The notes under the pieces are model-generated. The model had not been told where the DNA came from. It saw only the letters and a list, made by a program, of their open reading frames with translations, and searched no databases. Both the position numbers and the translations under genes were made by a program. Positions 34,115 through 43,067 of a DNA stretch of 64,000 nucleotides are shown one piece after another; positions within the stretch are counted from its first letter, which is position 1, and every line of letters starts with the position of its first letter. Source of the stretch: JBLZUR01 sp048565625 (lineage in GTDB: Bacteria; Pseudomonadota; Alphaproteobacteria; Sphingomonadales; Sphingomonadaceae); NCBI RefSeq assembly GCF_048565625.1, contig NZ_JBLZUR010000002.1:744001-808000 (forward strand), in the 5' to 3' direction.

Positions 34115-34968
34115 GCCACGCTGTCGCCGCCGGCGATCGGCTCGACGCGCTGGCGGCGGCCCTTGGCGGTTGCCATGAAGTATCCGCCGACCAGGATCAT
34201 CGGCACGCAGAGCGTCTGCCCCATCGTCAGCCCCCAGCTGAGATGTTCAAGGCCGGCATCCGGCTGGCGGAACAACTCCACGATGAACCGCGCCACCCCG
34301 TAGAACAGCAGGAACGCGCCGGTCAGCTTGCCGGGCTGGTAGCGGGCGTCGGTGCGCCAGAACAGGAACCAGAGGATCAGGAACAGCACCGGCCCTTCCA
34401 GCGCCGCCTCGTAGAGTTGGCTGGGGTGGCGCGGAATGCCATCTTCCGTGCGCGGAAAGACGATCCCCCAGGGCACGGTGGTCGGCCGGCCCCAAAGCTC
34501 CCCGTTCACGAAGTTCGCCAGCCGGACGAAGAACAGCCCGAACGGCACGCAGCAGGCGACATAGTCCGGCACGCGCAGCCAGTGCAGCCGTTCCTTTCGG
34601 GCGAGGAGGAGCATGGCGATCGCGACCCCGATCATGCCGCCGTGGAAGGACATGCCACCCTCCCACAGCTTGAAGATCTCCAGCGGGTTACGCAGGATTT
34701 CGGGGCGGTAGAACAGTATGTAGCCGATGCGCCCGCCCAGGATGATGCCGAGCGTCACGTAGAAGACGAGGTCGTCGGCATGACGCCGCGCCATCGGCGC
34801 GCCGGGCCGGGCGAGCAGCTTCAGAAGATACCACCAGCCGGCGATGATCCCGGCGATATAGCCCAGCGAATACCAGCGGATCTGGAAGAAGCCGAGGTCG
34901 AGCGCCACGGGCGAGAAGCCGAGCTGCTCGAACTGGATCGCCTGGGTGAGGCCGAGGAGGTGGATCAT
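34111..34968 (-). CDS. lgt: Prolipoprotein diacylglyceryl transferase
   Basis: Inner-membrane enzyme (285 aa) that attaches diacylglycerol from phosphatidylglycerol to the lipobox cysteine of prolipoproteins, the first step in making lipoproteins such as BamD. Hallmarks are GGRIGYILFY, the signature GGMSFHGGMIG (about 102-112), RLANFVNGELWGRPT and HPSQLYEA. About seven hydrophobic segments are visible. The start chosen is ATG 34968 (MIHLLGLTQ), ten codons inside the maximal frame. It is the first gene of the minus-strand operon and overlaps midA by 4 bp. Confidence 0.95.
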   Translation of the reverse strand: MIHLLGLTQAIQFEQLGFSPVALDLGFFQIRWYSLGYIAGIIAGWWYLLKLLARPGAPMARRHADDLVFYVTLGIILGGRIGYILFYRPEILRNPLEIFKLWEGGMSFHGGMIGVAIAMLLLARKERLHWLRVPDYVACCVPFGLFFVRLANFVNGELWGRPTTVPWGIVFPRTEDGIPRHPSQLYEAALEGPVLFLILWFLFWRTDARYQPGKLTGAFLLFYGVARFIVELFRQPDAGLEHLSWGLTMGQTLCVPMILVGGYFMATAKGRRQRVEPIAGGDSVA

Positions 34969-35107
34969 GTGGCGGCGCTCCGATGCTCGCCGCTCCATAA
35001 AGGGGCGGGCGGGGGAGGCAAGCGGAACCCCTGCTCGCCTGCCTCACGGAGGCACTACGTCCCGCCGCCGTTCGCATAGGGGCTGGCCCCTCCGCAGCCG
35101 CGCCCCT

Positions 35108-37315
35108 ATGCACCGCGCCATGGCGATGCGGCGCGGGATCAGCAGGCGGGACGTTCTGGTGGCGGGCGGCGCGGGGGCCGGGCTGGTAGTCGCCTGGACG
35201 CTGTGGCCGCGCGAGACGCTGCCCAACCTGACCGCCGCGCCGGGGGAGCAGGTGCTCGACGCCTTCCTGCGGATCGGCGCGGACGGGCGGGTGATCGTCG
35301 CCGTTCCGCAGGCGGAGCTGGGGCAGGGGATCTGGACCGCTTTGCCACAGGCGCTGGCGGACGAACTCGGCGCGGATTGGCGGACGGTGGCGGTGGAGCC
35401 CGCACCGATCGGGCCGCTCTACGCCAATGACCTGATCCTGAAGGAGAATGGCGCCGGCGATCCCGGCTGGCTGGACGGCTGGCGCAACCGATCGCGCGCG
35501 CAGGCAGCAGTGAAAGCGACGGTTGTCGCGACCGCCGGATCGACCTCGATCCGTTCGTTCGAGGCGCGTTTCCGCCATGCAGGCGCCGTTGCGCGAACGC
35601 AGCTCTGCCGCGCTGCCGCTGCACGCTGGGGCATCGATCCCGCCGCCTGCGACACCGCGGACGGCTTCGTGGTCCGGGGCGAGGACCGGCTGCGCTTCGC
35701 CGATCTGGCGGAGGAGGCGGGCAGGCTCGACCATCCCGGAGATGTCGAACTGCGCAAGGGCGGGGAAGGCGGCCTGTCCGGCCAGCCGGTGCCGCGGCTC
35801 GATCTGCCGGGTAAAGTCGACGGGTCCGCGCGCTATGCCGCCGACGTGCGCCTGCCCGGCATGGTCCACGCCGCCGTCCGCATGGGACCCTGGGGTCAGA
35901 CGACGCTGGCCGGCACCACCACCAAGCCCGCCGATGCGATCCCTGGCGTGCTGGGGATCGTGGAGAACCCCGGCTGGGTCGCGGCGATCGCCAACAACTG
36001 GTGGGCGGCGGACCGGGCGCTGGCGGTGATCCGCCCGACCTTCTCGACCGCCGGGCCAATGCCCGACGATGCTGCAATACGCCGCGCTTTCACCCTCGCC
36101 TTCGAAGAGCCGGGGGAGCGGGTGCATGAGCGTGGCGAGGGTGCCGACAACCTCTTCGGCGATGGCGTGGTCACCGCCGAATACGCCACCGGCTTCGCAC
36201 CGCATCTCACCATCGAGCCGCTGACCGCCACCGTCCGCATCTCGGGCGACAGGGTCGAGGTCTGGGCACCGACACAGGCGCCGACAGCTCTACGCGCCGC
36301 CGTCGCCGCAGCACTTGCCACCACGCCGGGCCTCGTCACCATCTACCCCGTCGCGGCGGGCGGCGGCTTCGGTCGCAGGCTGGAGCATGAGGCGGCGGTG
36401 CAGGCGGCGGTGATCGCCCGCGTGACCGGCAAGCCGGTCCAGCTGACCTGGCCGCGCGAGAGCGAGAGTGTGCGCGGCCGCCACCGCCCGCCCGCCCGCG
36501 CGCGCCTTTCTGCCAAGCTGGGCGCAGGTGGAGCGGTCGATACGCTGGTTGCGCGGATCGCCGCGCCGGCGGATGGCGGATTGCTCGCCCGCCTTGCTCC
36601 CGAGGCCAGCGGCCGCAGCGATGCGGCGGAGGCGGTTGCGGGTTCCGTGCCTGCTTACGGTATCCCGAACCTGGCGGTCGATCATCACGCCGTGGACACC
36701 GGCGTGCCGAGCGGTGTCGGCCACGGCATGGCGCATGGCTACACCGCCTTCTTCACGGAGAGCTTCATCGACGAACTGGCGGCAAAAGCCGGGGTCGATC
36801 CCTTCGCCTTCCGGATGCGGATGCTGACCGGACAGCCGCGCCTCGCCCGCTGCCTCGCGACCGTGACGCAGGCGGGCGGCTGGGGCGGTGGCGGGCAGGG
36901 GCTCGCCTGCCACAGCGCGTTCGGCAGCCACATCGCCATGCTCGCCGAGGCGCGGATGGAGGGGGAGGCGATCGCGGTCGACCGGATCGTCGCCGCCGTC
37001 GATGTCGGCCGCGTCATCCATCCGGACATCGTCCGGCAGGTGATCGAGGGCGGCATCGTCTACGCGCTGGGCAATGCGCTCGGCCGTCCGGTCTCCTATG
37101 CGGGCGGGCTCGCCAAGGACCGCAACTTCGACACGATCTGGCTGCCGCGCCTCGGCGACTGCCCCAGCATCGAGTTGACGGTGCTGCCGAGCACCGAGCC
37201 GCCGGGCGGCGCGGGAGAATTGGGGGTGCCGCCGGTGGCACCCGCCATCGCCAACGCGTTGTTCGCGGCGGCGGGCAAGCGTATCCGTCAGCTTCCCTTG
37301 GGATCAGCGGCATGA
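35108..37315 (+). CDS. Tat-exported molybdopterin-binding oxidoreductase subunit (IorB/xanthine dehydrogenase family)
   Basis: Large molybdopterin-cytosine-dinucleotide subunit of the xanthine oxidase family, closest in layout to the beta subunit of isoquinoline 1-oxidoreductase and membrane-bound aldehyde dehydrogenases (735 aa from ATG 35108; ATGs at 35120 and 35126 are alternatives). A twin-arginine signal (SRRDVLVAGG, then a hydrophobic stretch) directs it to the periplasm. Family segments include QAELGQGIWTALPQ, AAGGGFGRRLEHEAA, and near the end GGAGELGVPPVAPAIANAL, whose glutamate in GAGELG matches the catalytic one. No [2Fe-2S] small subunit or cytochrome lies next to it, which is unusual. 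Its TGA overlaps the ATG of hemH. The substrate is unknown. Confidence 0.85.
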   Translation: MHRAMAMRRGISRRDVLVAGGAGAGLVVAWTLWPRETLPNLTAAPGEQVLDAFLRIGADGRVIVAVPQAELGQGIWTALPQALADELGADWRTVAVEPAPIGPLYANDLILKENGAGDPGWLDGWRNRSRAQAAVKATVVATAGSTSIRSFEARFRHAGAVARTQLCRAAAARWGIDPAACDTADGFVVRGEDRLRFADLAEEAGRLDHPGDVELRKGGEGGLSGQPVPRLDLPGKVDGSARYAADVRLPGMVHAAVRMGPWGQTTLAGTTTKPADAIPGVLGIVENPGWVAAIANNWWAADRALAVIRPTFSTAGPMPDDAAIRRAFTLAFEEPGERVHERGEGADNLFGDGVVTAEYATGFAPHLTIEPLTATVRISGDRVEVWAPTQAPTALRAAVAAALATTPGLVTIYPVAAGGGFGRRLEHEAAVQAAVIARVTGKPVQLTWPRESESVRGRHRPPARARLSAKLGAGGAVDTLVARIAAPADGGLLARLAPEASGRSDAAEAVAGSVPAYGIPNLAVDHHAVDTGVPSGVGHGMAHGYTAFFTESFIDELAAKAGVDPFAFRMRMLTGQPRLARCLATVTQAGGWGGGGQGLACHSAFGSHIAMLAEARMEGEAIAVDRIVAAVDVGRVIHPDIVRQVIEGGIVYALGNALGRPVSYAGGLAKDRNFDTIWLPRLGDCPSIELTVLPSTEPPGGAGELGVPPVAPAIANALFAAAGKRIRQLPLGSAA

Positions 37316-38280
37316 TCGGCGTCCTCCTCATCAATCTCGGCACCCCCGACGCGCCGGACGCCGCCTCGGTCCGCCGCTACCTGAAGGAGTTCCTGTCGGA
37401 TCGCCGCGTGGTCGAGATCCCGCAGATCATCTGGCAGCCGATCCTGCGCGGCGCGGTGCTGACCACCCGCCCGGCGAAGTCGGCGGAGGCCTACAAGCTG
37501 GTCTGGCGAGAGGATGGCTCTCCGCTCGCCGCGATCACCCGCGCGCAGGCGATGGCGCTGAAGAACGCGTTCGGGCCGGGGGTGCTGGTCGATTATGCGA
37601 TGCGCTACGGCCGCCCGGCTATCGCGGACGGGATCGCCGCCCTTATGGAGAAGGGCTGCGACCGCATCCTCCTTGCCCCGCTCTACCCGCAATATTGCGC
37701 GGCGACGACGGCGACGGCGAACGACGCGGCCTTCACGGCGCTCGCCGCTATGCGCGCGCAGCCCGCGATCCGCACGCTGCCGCCCTATTACGCGGACCCC
37801 GTCTATATCGATGCGCTCGCCGCTTCGATCCGAGAGGGTCTCGCCGCGCTCGACTTCGAGCCCGACGCGCTTCTCGCCAGCTTCCACGGCATGCCGGAGC
37901 GGACAAGGAAGCTCGGCGACCCCTATCACGACCATTGCCGGGAGACCGCGCGGCTGCTTGAAGAGGCGCTCGGCCGTCCGATCATGACGGTGTTCCAGTC
38001 GCGCTTCGGCCGGGCGAAATGGCTCGAACCCGCGACCGACACGACGCTCGCCGAGCTGCCGAAGCGCGGCGTCCGCAGCGTCGCGCTGGTCTGCCCCGGC
38101 TTCTCCGCCGATTGCATCGAAACGCTGGAGGAGATCGCGATCCGCGGGCGGGAGACGTTCCTCGAAGCGGGCGGCACCGCCTTCGCCTACATTCCCTGTC
38201 TGAACGACAGCGCGGACGGCAACGAAATGTTGCGCGTCATTCTCGCACGGGAACTTGCGGGTTGGCTCCCCGCTACCTAG
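37312..38280 (+). CDS. hemH: Ferrochelatase
   Basis: Inserts Fe2+ into protoporphyrin IX in the last step of haem synthesis. The 322-aa protein shows LLINLGTPDAP at the start, LKEFLSDRRVVEIP, LYPQYCAATTA, the active-site histidine in ASFHGMPERT (about 187-196), FQSRFGRAKWLEP, and the C-terminal GFSADCIETLEEI with the conserved glutamate. All are typical of proteobacterial HemH. The ATG overlaps the stop of the molybdopterin subunit gene, so the two are likely translationally coupled even though no functional link is evident. Confidence 0.96.
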   Translation: MIGVLLINLGTPDAPDAASVRRYLKEFLSDRRVVEIPQIIWQPILRGAVLTTRPAKSAEAYKLVWREDGSPLAAITRAQAMALKNAFGPGVLVDYAMRYGRPAIADGIAALMEKGCDRILLAPLYPQYCAATTATANDAAFTALAAMRAQPAIRTLPPYYADPVYIDALAASIREGLAALDFEPDALLASFHGMPERTRKLGDPYHDHCRETARLLEEALGRPIMTVFQSRFGRAKWLEPATDTTLAELPKRGVRSVALVCPGFSADCIETLEEIAIRGRETFLEAGGTAFAYIPCLNDSADGNEMLRVILARELAGWLPAT

Positions 38281-38307
38281 CCTATGGCCTCAGCCTCAGG
38301 AGAAGTT

Positions 38308-39030
38308 ATGGCCCGCATCGCAATCGTCACCGGCGGCACCCGTGGTATCGGTGAGGCGATCAGCCTGGCATTGCAAGCCGAAGGCGCGACGGTGATCGCG
38401 AACTATGCCGGCAACGAGGCGAAGGCCCGTGACTTCAGCGAGCGCACCGGCATCGCTACCAGCCGCTTCGACGTGTCCGATCCGGATGCGGTTCAGGCGG
38501 CGGTGGACCAGATCGTGGAGAGCCATGGCGAGGTCGACATCGTCGTCAACAACGCCGGCATCACCCGCGACGGCACGTTGCTGAAGATGAGCTACGAGGA
38601 TTGGAAGGCGGTCATCGACACCAATCTCGGCGGCTGCTTCAACCTCGCCAAGGCGACCTTTTCGGGCATGCGCAACCGGGGCTGGGGCCGGATCGTCAAC
38701 ATCGGGTCGATCAACGGGCAGGCGGGGCAGTACGGCCAAGTGAACTATGCCGCCGCCAAGTCCGGCATCCACGGCTTCACCAAGGCACTGGCGCAGGAGG
38801 GCGCGAAGTTCGGCGTCACCGTCAACGCGATCGCACCGGGTTATATCGACACCGACATGGTCGCCGCCGTTCCCGCCGACGTGCTCGGCAAGATCGTCGC
38901 CAAGATCCCCGTGGGGCGGCTGGGTCAGGCGGAGGAGATCGCGCGCGGCGTCGCCTTCCTCTGTTCGGAGCGAGCCGGGTTCGTGACCGGATCGACTTTG
39001 TCGATCAACGGCGGGCAGCACATGTATTGA
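38308..39030 (+). CDS. phaB: Acetoacetyl-CoA reductase
   Basis: SDR-family NADPH enzyme (240 aa) reducing acetoacetyl-CoA to (R)-3-hydroxybutyryl-CoA, precursor of polyhydroxyalkanoates. It has TGGTRGIG (about 8-15), NNAGITRD, the catalytic serine in NIGSINGQAGQYGQ and YAAAKSG. The GQFGQ-like loop (GQYGQVNYAAAKSG) marks the PhaB group. The start is ATG 38308, 5 nt after an AGGAGAAG ribosome-binding site; the frame is open back to 38284. No phaA or phaC is adjacent. FabG is an alternative, but the PhaB-like loop argues against it. Confidence 0.87.
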   Translation: MARIAIVTGGTRGIGEAISLALQAEGATVIANYAGNEAKARDFSERTGIATSRFDVSDPDAVQAAVDQIVESHGEVDIVVNNAGITRDGTLLKMSYEDWKAVIDTNLGGCFNLAKATFSGMRNRGWGRIVNIGSINGQAGQYGQVNYAAAKSGIHGFTKALAQEGAKFGVTVNAIAPGYIDTDMVAAVPADVLGKIVAKIPVGRLGQAEEIARGVAFLCSERAGFVTGSTLSINGGQHMY

Positions 39031-39254
39031 GCGGGCCGATCAAGCGATCGGTGATGATCGCCGGCCACGCGACCTCCGTCAGTCTGGAGCCGGTGTTCTG
39101 GGACGCGTTGGCCGAGGCGGCGAAGGCGGAGGATCAACCGATCTCCGCCTTGGTCGCACGGATCGACGCCCAGCGGATCGAGCATAAGGACCCCGCAAAT
39201 CTGGCCAGCGCGATCCGGGTCTGGCTGTTTGAGCGGGCTCGGGCGGTGCGCTAG
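39027..39254 (+). CDS. Small ribbon-helix-helix domain protein (TTG start)
   Basis: 75-aa protein of the RHH_4 type common in alphaproteobacteria. The conserved core KRSVMIAGHATSVSLEPVFWDAL contains the predicted beta strand and first helix, followed by AAKAEDQPISALVARID and RVWLFERAR. Homologues begin a few residues before KRS, which favours the TTG at 39027 overlapping the phaB stop as TTGA. GTG 39051 or ATG 39054 would cut into the strand. Probably a DNA-binding protein or a member of a protein complex; function is not established. It converges on the LysR gene with a 4-bp overlap of stops. Confidence 0.75.
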   Translation: MSGPIKRSVMIAGHATSVSLEPVFWDALAEAAKAEDQPISALVARIDAQRIEHKDPANLASAIRVWLFERARAVR

Positions 39255-40129
39255 CTGCCGAGCAGGAGGTCGCGCTCGGCCGCCGTCACCTTGACGATCC
39301 AGTCGAGGAAGCATCGGGTCCGCGTCAGGTCGCGCGTATCGCGATGCGTCACCAGCCAGAACGAACGCTGGATGCGGATGTCGGGCAGGATGCGGGTCAG
39401 CGTCGGATCGATGTCGCCGATGAAGCAGGGCAGGATTGCGATCCCCGCGCCGGAGGCGGCAAGCTGGTGCTGGGCGTTGATGCTGGACGTGCGCAGATGC
39501 GGCTCCAGCCCGACGTCGAGTTCCTCCAGATAGCGAAGCTCGGGCGCATAGATGAAGTCGGGGATGTAGCCGATCAGGCGATGTTGGCGGAGGTCCGCCG
39601 CCGTCCGGATCGCGGCACTCGCTTCGACATAGCCGCGCGACGCGTAGAGGCGGAGGCCGTAATCGGTCAGCTTCCGCGTCACCAGCGGCCCCTTGCGGGG
39701 GCGGGCGAGGAGGATCGCCACATCGGTCTCGCGCTTGGACGGGCTGAGGAAGCCGCTCGTCGCCACCAGATCGATGTGGATCGAGGGGTAGGCGTCGGCG
39801 AACGCATCGAGATGCCGCGCCAGAAACCAGATACCGAACCCCTCCGAGGCGCTGACTCGCACCGTGCCGGAGGGGTCGGGCGTGTCGGCTTCGCCGAGCC
39901 GCTGCATGATGTCGTCCATCTGCCCGACCTTGTCGGCGAGCCGCTGTCCCGCCTCGGTCAGGCGCGGGCCGTCGCGATGGCGTTCGAACAGGACCTCGGG
40001 CAGCGCCTTCTCGAGTCGCTGGAGACGGCGGCTGACCGTCGTCGCGTCCATGTTCAGCCCGGCGGCGGCCTTGGCGATCTGTCCGGCGCGCGCCACGGCG
40101 ATGAAGATTCGCAGGTCGTCCCAGTTCAT
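39251..40129 (-). CDS. LysR-family transcriptional regulator
   Basis: 292-aa LTTR with the N-terminal winged helix-turn-helix (about 1-60: DLRIFIAVARAGQIAKAAAGL, then DATTVSRRLQRLEKALPEVLF) and a periplasmic-binding-protein-like effector domain from about residue 90 (GTVRVSASEGFG, VDIAILLA-like DVAILLARP). It is divergent from mmsA with a 102-nt gap, the usual layout for a LysR gene controlling its neighbour, so it probably regulates the valine/isobutyrate operon, by inference. A short palindrome lies at 40134-40147 next to its start. The effector is unknown. Confidence 0.9.
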   Translation of the reverse strand: MNWDDLRIFIAVARAGQIAKAAAGLNMDATTVSRRLQRLEKALPEVLFERHRDGPRLTEAGQRLADKVGQMDDIMQRLGEADTPDPSGTVRVSASEGFGIWFLARHLDAFADAYPSIHIDLVATSGFLSPSKRETDVAILLARPRKGPLVTRKLTDYGLRLYASRGYVEASAAIRTAADLRQHRLIGYIPDFIYAPELRYLEELDVGLEPHLRTSSINAQHQLAASGAGIAILPCFIGDIDPTLTRILPDIRIQRSFWLVTHRDTRDLTRTRCFLDWIVKVTAAERDLLLGS

Positions 40130-40133
40130 GGAC

Positions 40134-40147
40134 CTGCATTATTGCAG
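40134..40147. promoter_or_regulatory. Short palindrome between lysR and mmsA
   Basis: CTGCA-TTAT-TGCAG, a perfect 5-bp inverted repeat, lies 5 nt upstream of the LysR gene start (40129) in the divergent promoter region. Its AT-rich centre fits a LysR-type site, and its position suggests autoregulation. The length is short, so chance occurrence is possible. Confidence 0.3.
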
Positions 40148-40231
40148 CACTCGCCTGCGCGCAAAGGTCTTGCGGCGCCAGCCGGATAAGCCGAACGGGG
40201 ACTGAATATCCGTGACGAGAGGACAGCTTTG

Positions 40232-41743
40232 ATGGCTACCGCGCCCCGCGACGTCTCCCATTTCCTCGCCAGTGGCGCGTCCGCCGCACAGGCGGCCCGT
40301 TTCAGCGACATCTTCGATCCGAACACCGGCAAGGTGCAGGCGCGCGTCGGTCTCGGCTCGGCCGCCGATCTCGACTCGGCCGTGGCCGTCGCCGTCAAGG
40401 CGCAGGTCGGCTGGGCCGCGACCAACCCGCAGCGCCGCGCCCGCGTCATGTTCAAGTTCAAGGAACTGATCGAAAAGAACATGGACGAGCTGGCCCACCT
40501 GCTCTCGTCCGAGCATGGCAAGGTCATCGCCGACTCCAAGGGCGACATCCAGCGCGGCCTTGAGGTGATCGAGTTCGCCTGCGGCATCCCGCATGTCCTG
40601 AAGGGCGAGTACACCCAGGGCGCCGGCCCCGGCATCGACGTCTATTCGATGCGCCAGCCGCTCGGCGTCGTGTCCGGCATCACGCCGTTCAACTTCCCGG
40701 CGATGATCCCGATGTGGATGTTCGGCGTCGCCATCGCAGTTGGCAACGCGTTCATCCTGAAGCCGTCCGAGCGTGACCCCTCGGTCCCGGTGCGCCTTGC
40801 CGAGCTGATGCTGGAGGCCGGCCTGCCCGAGGGCGTCCTGCAGGTCGTGCAGGGCGACAAGGAGATGGTCGATGCGATCCTCGACCATCCCGATATCAAG
40901 GCGGTCAGTTTCGTCGGCTCCTCCGACATCGCGCATTATGTCTACCAGCGCGGCGTCGCCGCCGGTAAGCGCGTGCAGGCGATGGGCGGTGCCAAGAACC
41001 ACGGCATCGTCATGCCCGACGCCGATCTCGATCAGGTGGTCAACGACCTCGCCGGCGCCGCCTTCGGCTCGGCGGGCGAGCGTTGCATGGCGCTCCCTGT
41101 CGTCGTGCCGGTCGGCGAGAAGACGGCGAATGCGCTCCGTGAGAAGCTGATCCCGGCGATCGACGCGCTGCGCGTCGGCGTGTCCACCGACAAGGACGCG
41201 CATTACGGCCCGGTGGTCACCGCCGCGCACAAGGCGAAGATCGAAAGCTACATCCAGATGGGTGTGGACGAGGGCGCGGAGCTGGTGGTCGATGGCCGCG
41301 GCTTCAGCCTGCAGGGGCATGAGGACGGCTTCTTCGTCGGCCCGACGTTGTTCGATCAGGTGAAGACCTCGATGCGCTCCTATCAGGAGGAGATCTTCGG
41401 CCCGGTCCTCCAGATCGTCCGCGCGGAGAGCTTCGAGGACGCGGTGCGCCTGCCTTCCGAGCATCAGTACGGCAATGGCGTCGCCATCTTCACCCGCAAC
41501 GGCCACGCGGCGCGCGAGTTCGCGGCGCGCGTCAATGTCGGCATGGTCGGCATCAACGTGCCGATCCCAGTTCCGGTCGCCTACCACACCTTCGGCGGGT
41601 GGAAGCGCTCGGCCTTCGGCGACACCAACCAGCACGGCATGGAAGGCGTGAAGTTCTTCACCAAGGTGAAGACGATCACCCAGCGTTGGCCGGACGGCGG
41701 CGGCACCGGCGACAGCGCCTTCGTCATCCCGACGATGGGGTAA
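40232..41743 (+). CDS. mmsA: Methylmalonate-semialdehyde dehydrogenase (CoA-acylating)
   Basis: Converts methylmalonate semialdehyde, NAD+ and CoA to propionyl-CoA in valine breakdown (also malonate semialdehyde to acetyl-CoA). The 503-aa protein shows ITPFNFPAMIPMWMF (about 150-164), ILKPSERDPS, FVGSSDIAHYVY, GGAKNHGIVMPDAD and the nucleophile C285 in GERCMALPV, all characteristic of the MmsA branch. The start is ATG 40232 after a GAGAGGAC ribosome-binding site. It is the first gene of the valine operon and is divergent from the LysR gene. Confidence 0.95.
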   Translation: MATAPRDVSHFLASGASAAQAARFSDIFDPNTGKVQARVGLGSAADLDSAVAVAVKAQVGWAATNPQRRARVMFKFKELIEKNMDELAHLLSSEHGKVIADSKGDIQRGLEVIEFACGIPHVLKGEYTQGAGPGIDVYSMRQPLGVVSGITPFNFPAMIPMWMFGVAIAVGNAFILKPSERDPSVPVRLAELMLEAGLPEGVLQVVQGDKEMVDAILDHPDIKAVSFVGSSDIAHYVYQRGVAAGKRVQAMGGAKNHGIVMPDADLDQVVNDLAGAAFGSAGERCMALPVVVPVGEKTANALREKLIPAIDALRVGVSTDKDAHYGPVVTAAHKAKIESYIQMGVDEGAELVVDGRGFSLQGHEDGFFVGPTLFDQVKTSMRSYQEEIFGPVLQIVRAESFEDAVRLPSEHQYGNGVAIFTRNGHAAREFAARVNVGMVGINVPIPVPVAYHTFGGWKRSAFGDTNQHGMEGVKFFTKVKTITQRWPDGGGTGDSAFVIPTMG

Positions 41744-41753
41744 AGCGATCATC

Positions 41754-41886
41754 TCCTCCCCGGAACGGGGAGGGGGACCATGCGCAGCATGGTGGAGGGG
41801 GCTCTCCGCAGGGGAGCCGGGTCGCTCGCGACACGCCCCCTCCACCACCGGCTACGCCGGCGGTTCCCCTCCCTGTGCCGGGAAGG
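41754..41886. repeat. Long-armed palindromic intergenic repeat, copy 3
   Basis: The left arm CCTCCCCGGAACGGGGAGG with ATGGTGGAGGGGGC is mirrored by GCCCCCTCCACCACCGG and CGGTTCCCCTCCCTG on the right. Same family as 5611-5744 and 22926-23063. Here it lies inside an operon between mmsA and the acyl-CoA dehydrogenase gene, so it could stabilise the upstream transcript or attenuate the downstream one. Confidence 0.85.
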
Positions 41887-41904
41887 ATATTGTAAGGCCG
41901 CAGC

Positions 41905-43050
41905 ATGACCAGCCAGTTCGACCTGACCGAAGACCAGCGCGCCATCCAGGAGATGGCGCAGCGTTTCACCGCCGACGCCATCACGCCCTTCGCGGGCGAG
42001 TGGGACGAGAAGCACCATTTCCCGCGTGAGGTGGTGAAGGCGGCGGCCGAACTCGGCTTCGGCGGCATTTACGTCTCTGAAGCAGGCGGCGGCATCGGAC
42101 TCGGCCGGCTGGAGGCGGCGCTGATCATGGAGGCGATGGCCTATGGCTGCCCCTCCACATCGGCCTTCATCTCGATCCACAACATGGCGGCGTGGATGAT
42201 CGACCGCTTCGGCGACGACACGGTCAAGGCCAAGTACCTGCCGTCGCTCATCGCCTGCGATCGGCTCGCCTCCTATTGCCTCACCGAGCCGTCCTCCGGC
42301 TCAGACGCCGCCGCGCTCAAGACAAAGGCGGTGCTGGACGGCGACCATTACGTCGTCACCGGTTCCAAGCAGTTCATCTCCGGCGGCGGGGAGAACGAGG
42401 TCTATGTGACCATGGTCCGCACCGGCGCCGAGGGTCCGAAGGGCATCACCTGCCTCGTCATCGAAAAGGACATGCCCGGCGTCAGCTTCGGCGCGCAGGA
42501 GAAGAAGCTCGGCTGGAACACCCAGCCGACCGCGCTCGTCAGCTTCGATGGCGTGCGCGTGCCCGTCGAGAACCGCGTCGGCGCGGAGGGTGAGGGGTTC
42601 CGCATCGCGATGATGGGCCTCGACGGCGGCCGCCTCAACATCGGTGCCTGCTCGCTGGGCGGGGCGCAGCGGGCGATCGACGAGTCGGTGAAGTACACCA
42701 AGGACCGCAAGCAGTTCGGCCAGTCGATCGCCGACTTTCAGAATACGCAGTTCACGCTGGCCGACATGGAGACCGAGCTGCAGGCCGCCCGCGCGCTCCT
42801 CTACCTCGCGGCCGTCAAGGTGACGGAGAACGCCCCCGACAAAACCCGCTTCGCCGCGATGGCCAAGCGCTTCGCCACCGACACCGGCTGGACGGTGGTC
42901 GACCGCGCCCTGCAACTGCACGGGGGCTACGGCTATCTGAAGGACTACCCGATCGAGAAGATTCTTCGCGATCTGCGCGTCCACCGCATCCTGGAAGGGA
43001 CCAACGAAGTCATGAAGATGATCGTCGGCCGCGAAATGGTGCGCCAGTGA
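41905..43050 (+). CDS. Acyl-CoA dehydrogenase, probably isobutyryl-CoA dehydrogenase
   Basis: FAD enzyme (381 aa) that oxidises a short branched acyl-CoA, probably isobutyryl-CoA to methacrylyl-CoA in valine catabolism given its neighbours. Signatures are CLTEPSSGSDAAALKT (about 115-130), the KQFISGGGENEVY loop, RKQFGQSIADFQNTQF, and near the C-terminus HGGYGYLKDYPIEKILRD followed by EGTNE, whose first glutamate is the catalytic base. The length is normal. It is preceded by the repeat at 41754-41886 and followed by the 3-hydroxyisobutyryl-CoA hydrolase gene. Confidence 0.92.
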   Translation: MTSQFDLTEDQRAIQEMAQRFTADAITPFAGEWDEKHHFPREVVKAAAELGFGGIYVSEAGGGIGLGRLEAALIMEAMAYGCPSTSAFISIHNMAAWMIDRFGDDTVKAKYLPSLIACDRLASYCLTEPSSGSDAAALKTKAVLDGDHYVVTGSKQFISGGGENEVYVTMVRTGAEGPKGITCLVIEKDMPGVSFGAQEKKLGWNTQPTALVSFDGVRVPVENRVGAEGEGFRIAMMGLDGGRLNIGACSLGGAQRAIDESVKYTKDRKQFGQSIADFQNTQFTLADMETELQAARALLYLAAVKVTENAPDKTRFAAMAKRFATDTGWTVVDRALQLHGGYGYLKDYPIEKILRDLRVHRILEGTNEVMKMIVGREMVRQ

Positions 43051-43067
43051 TGGTGACCGACTGCACG

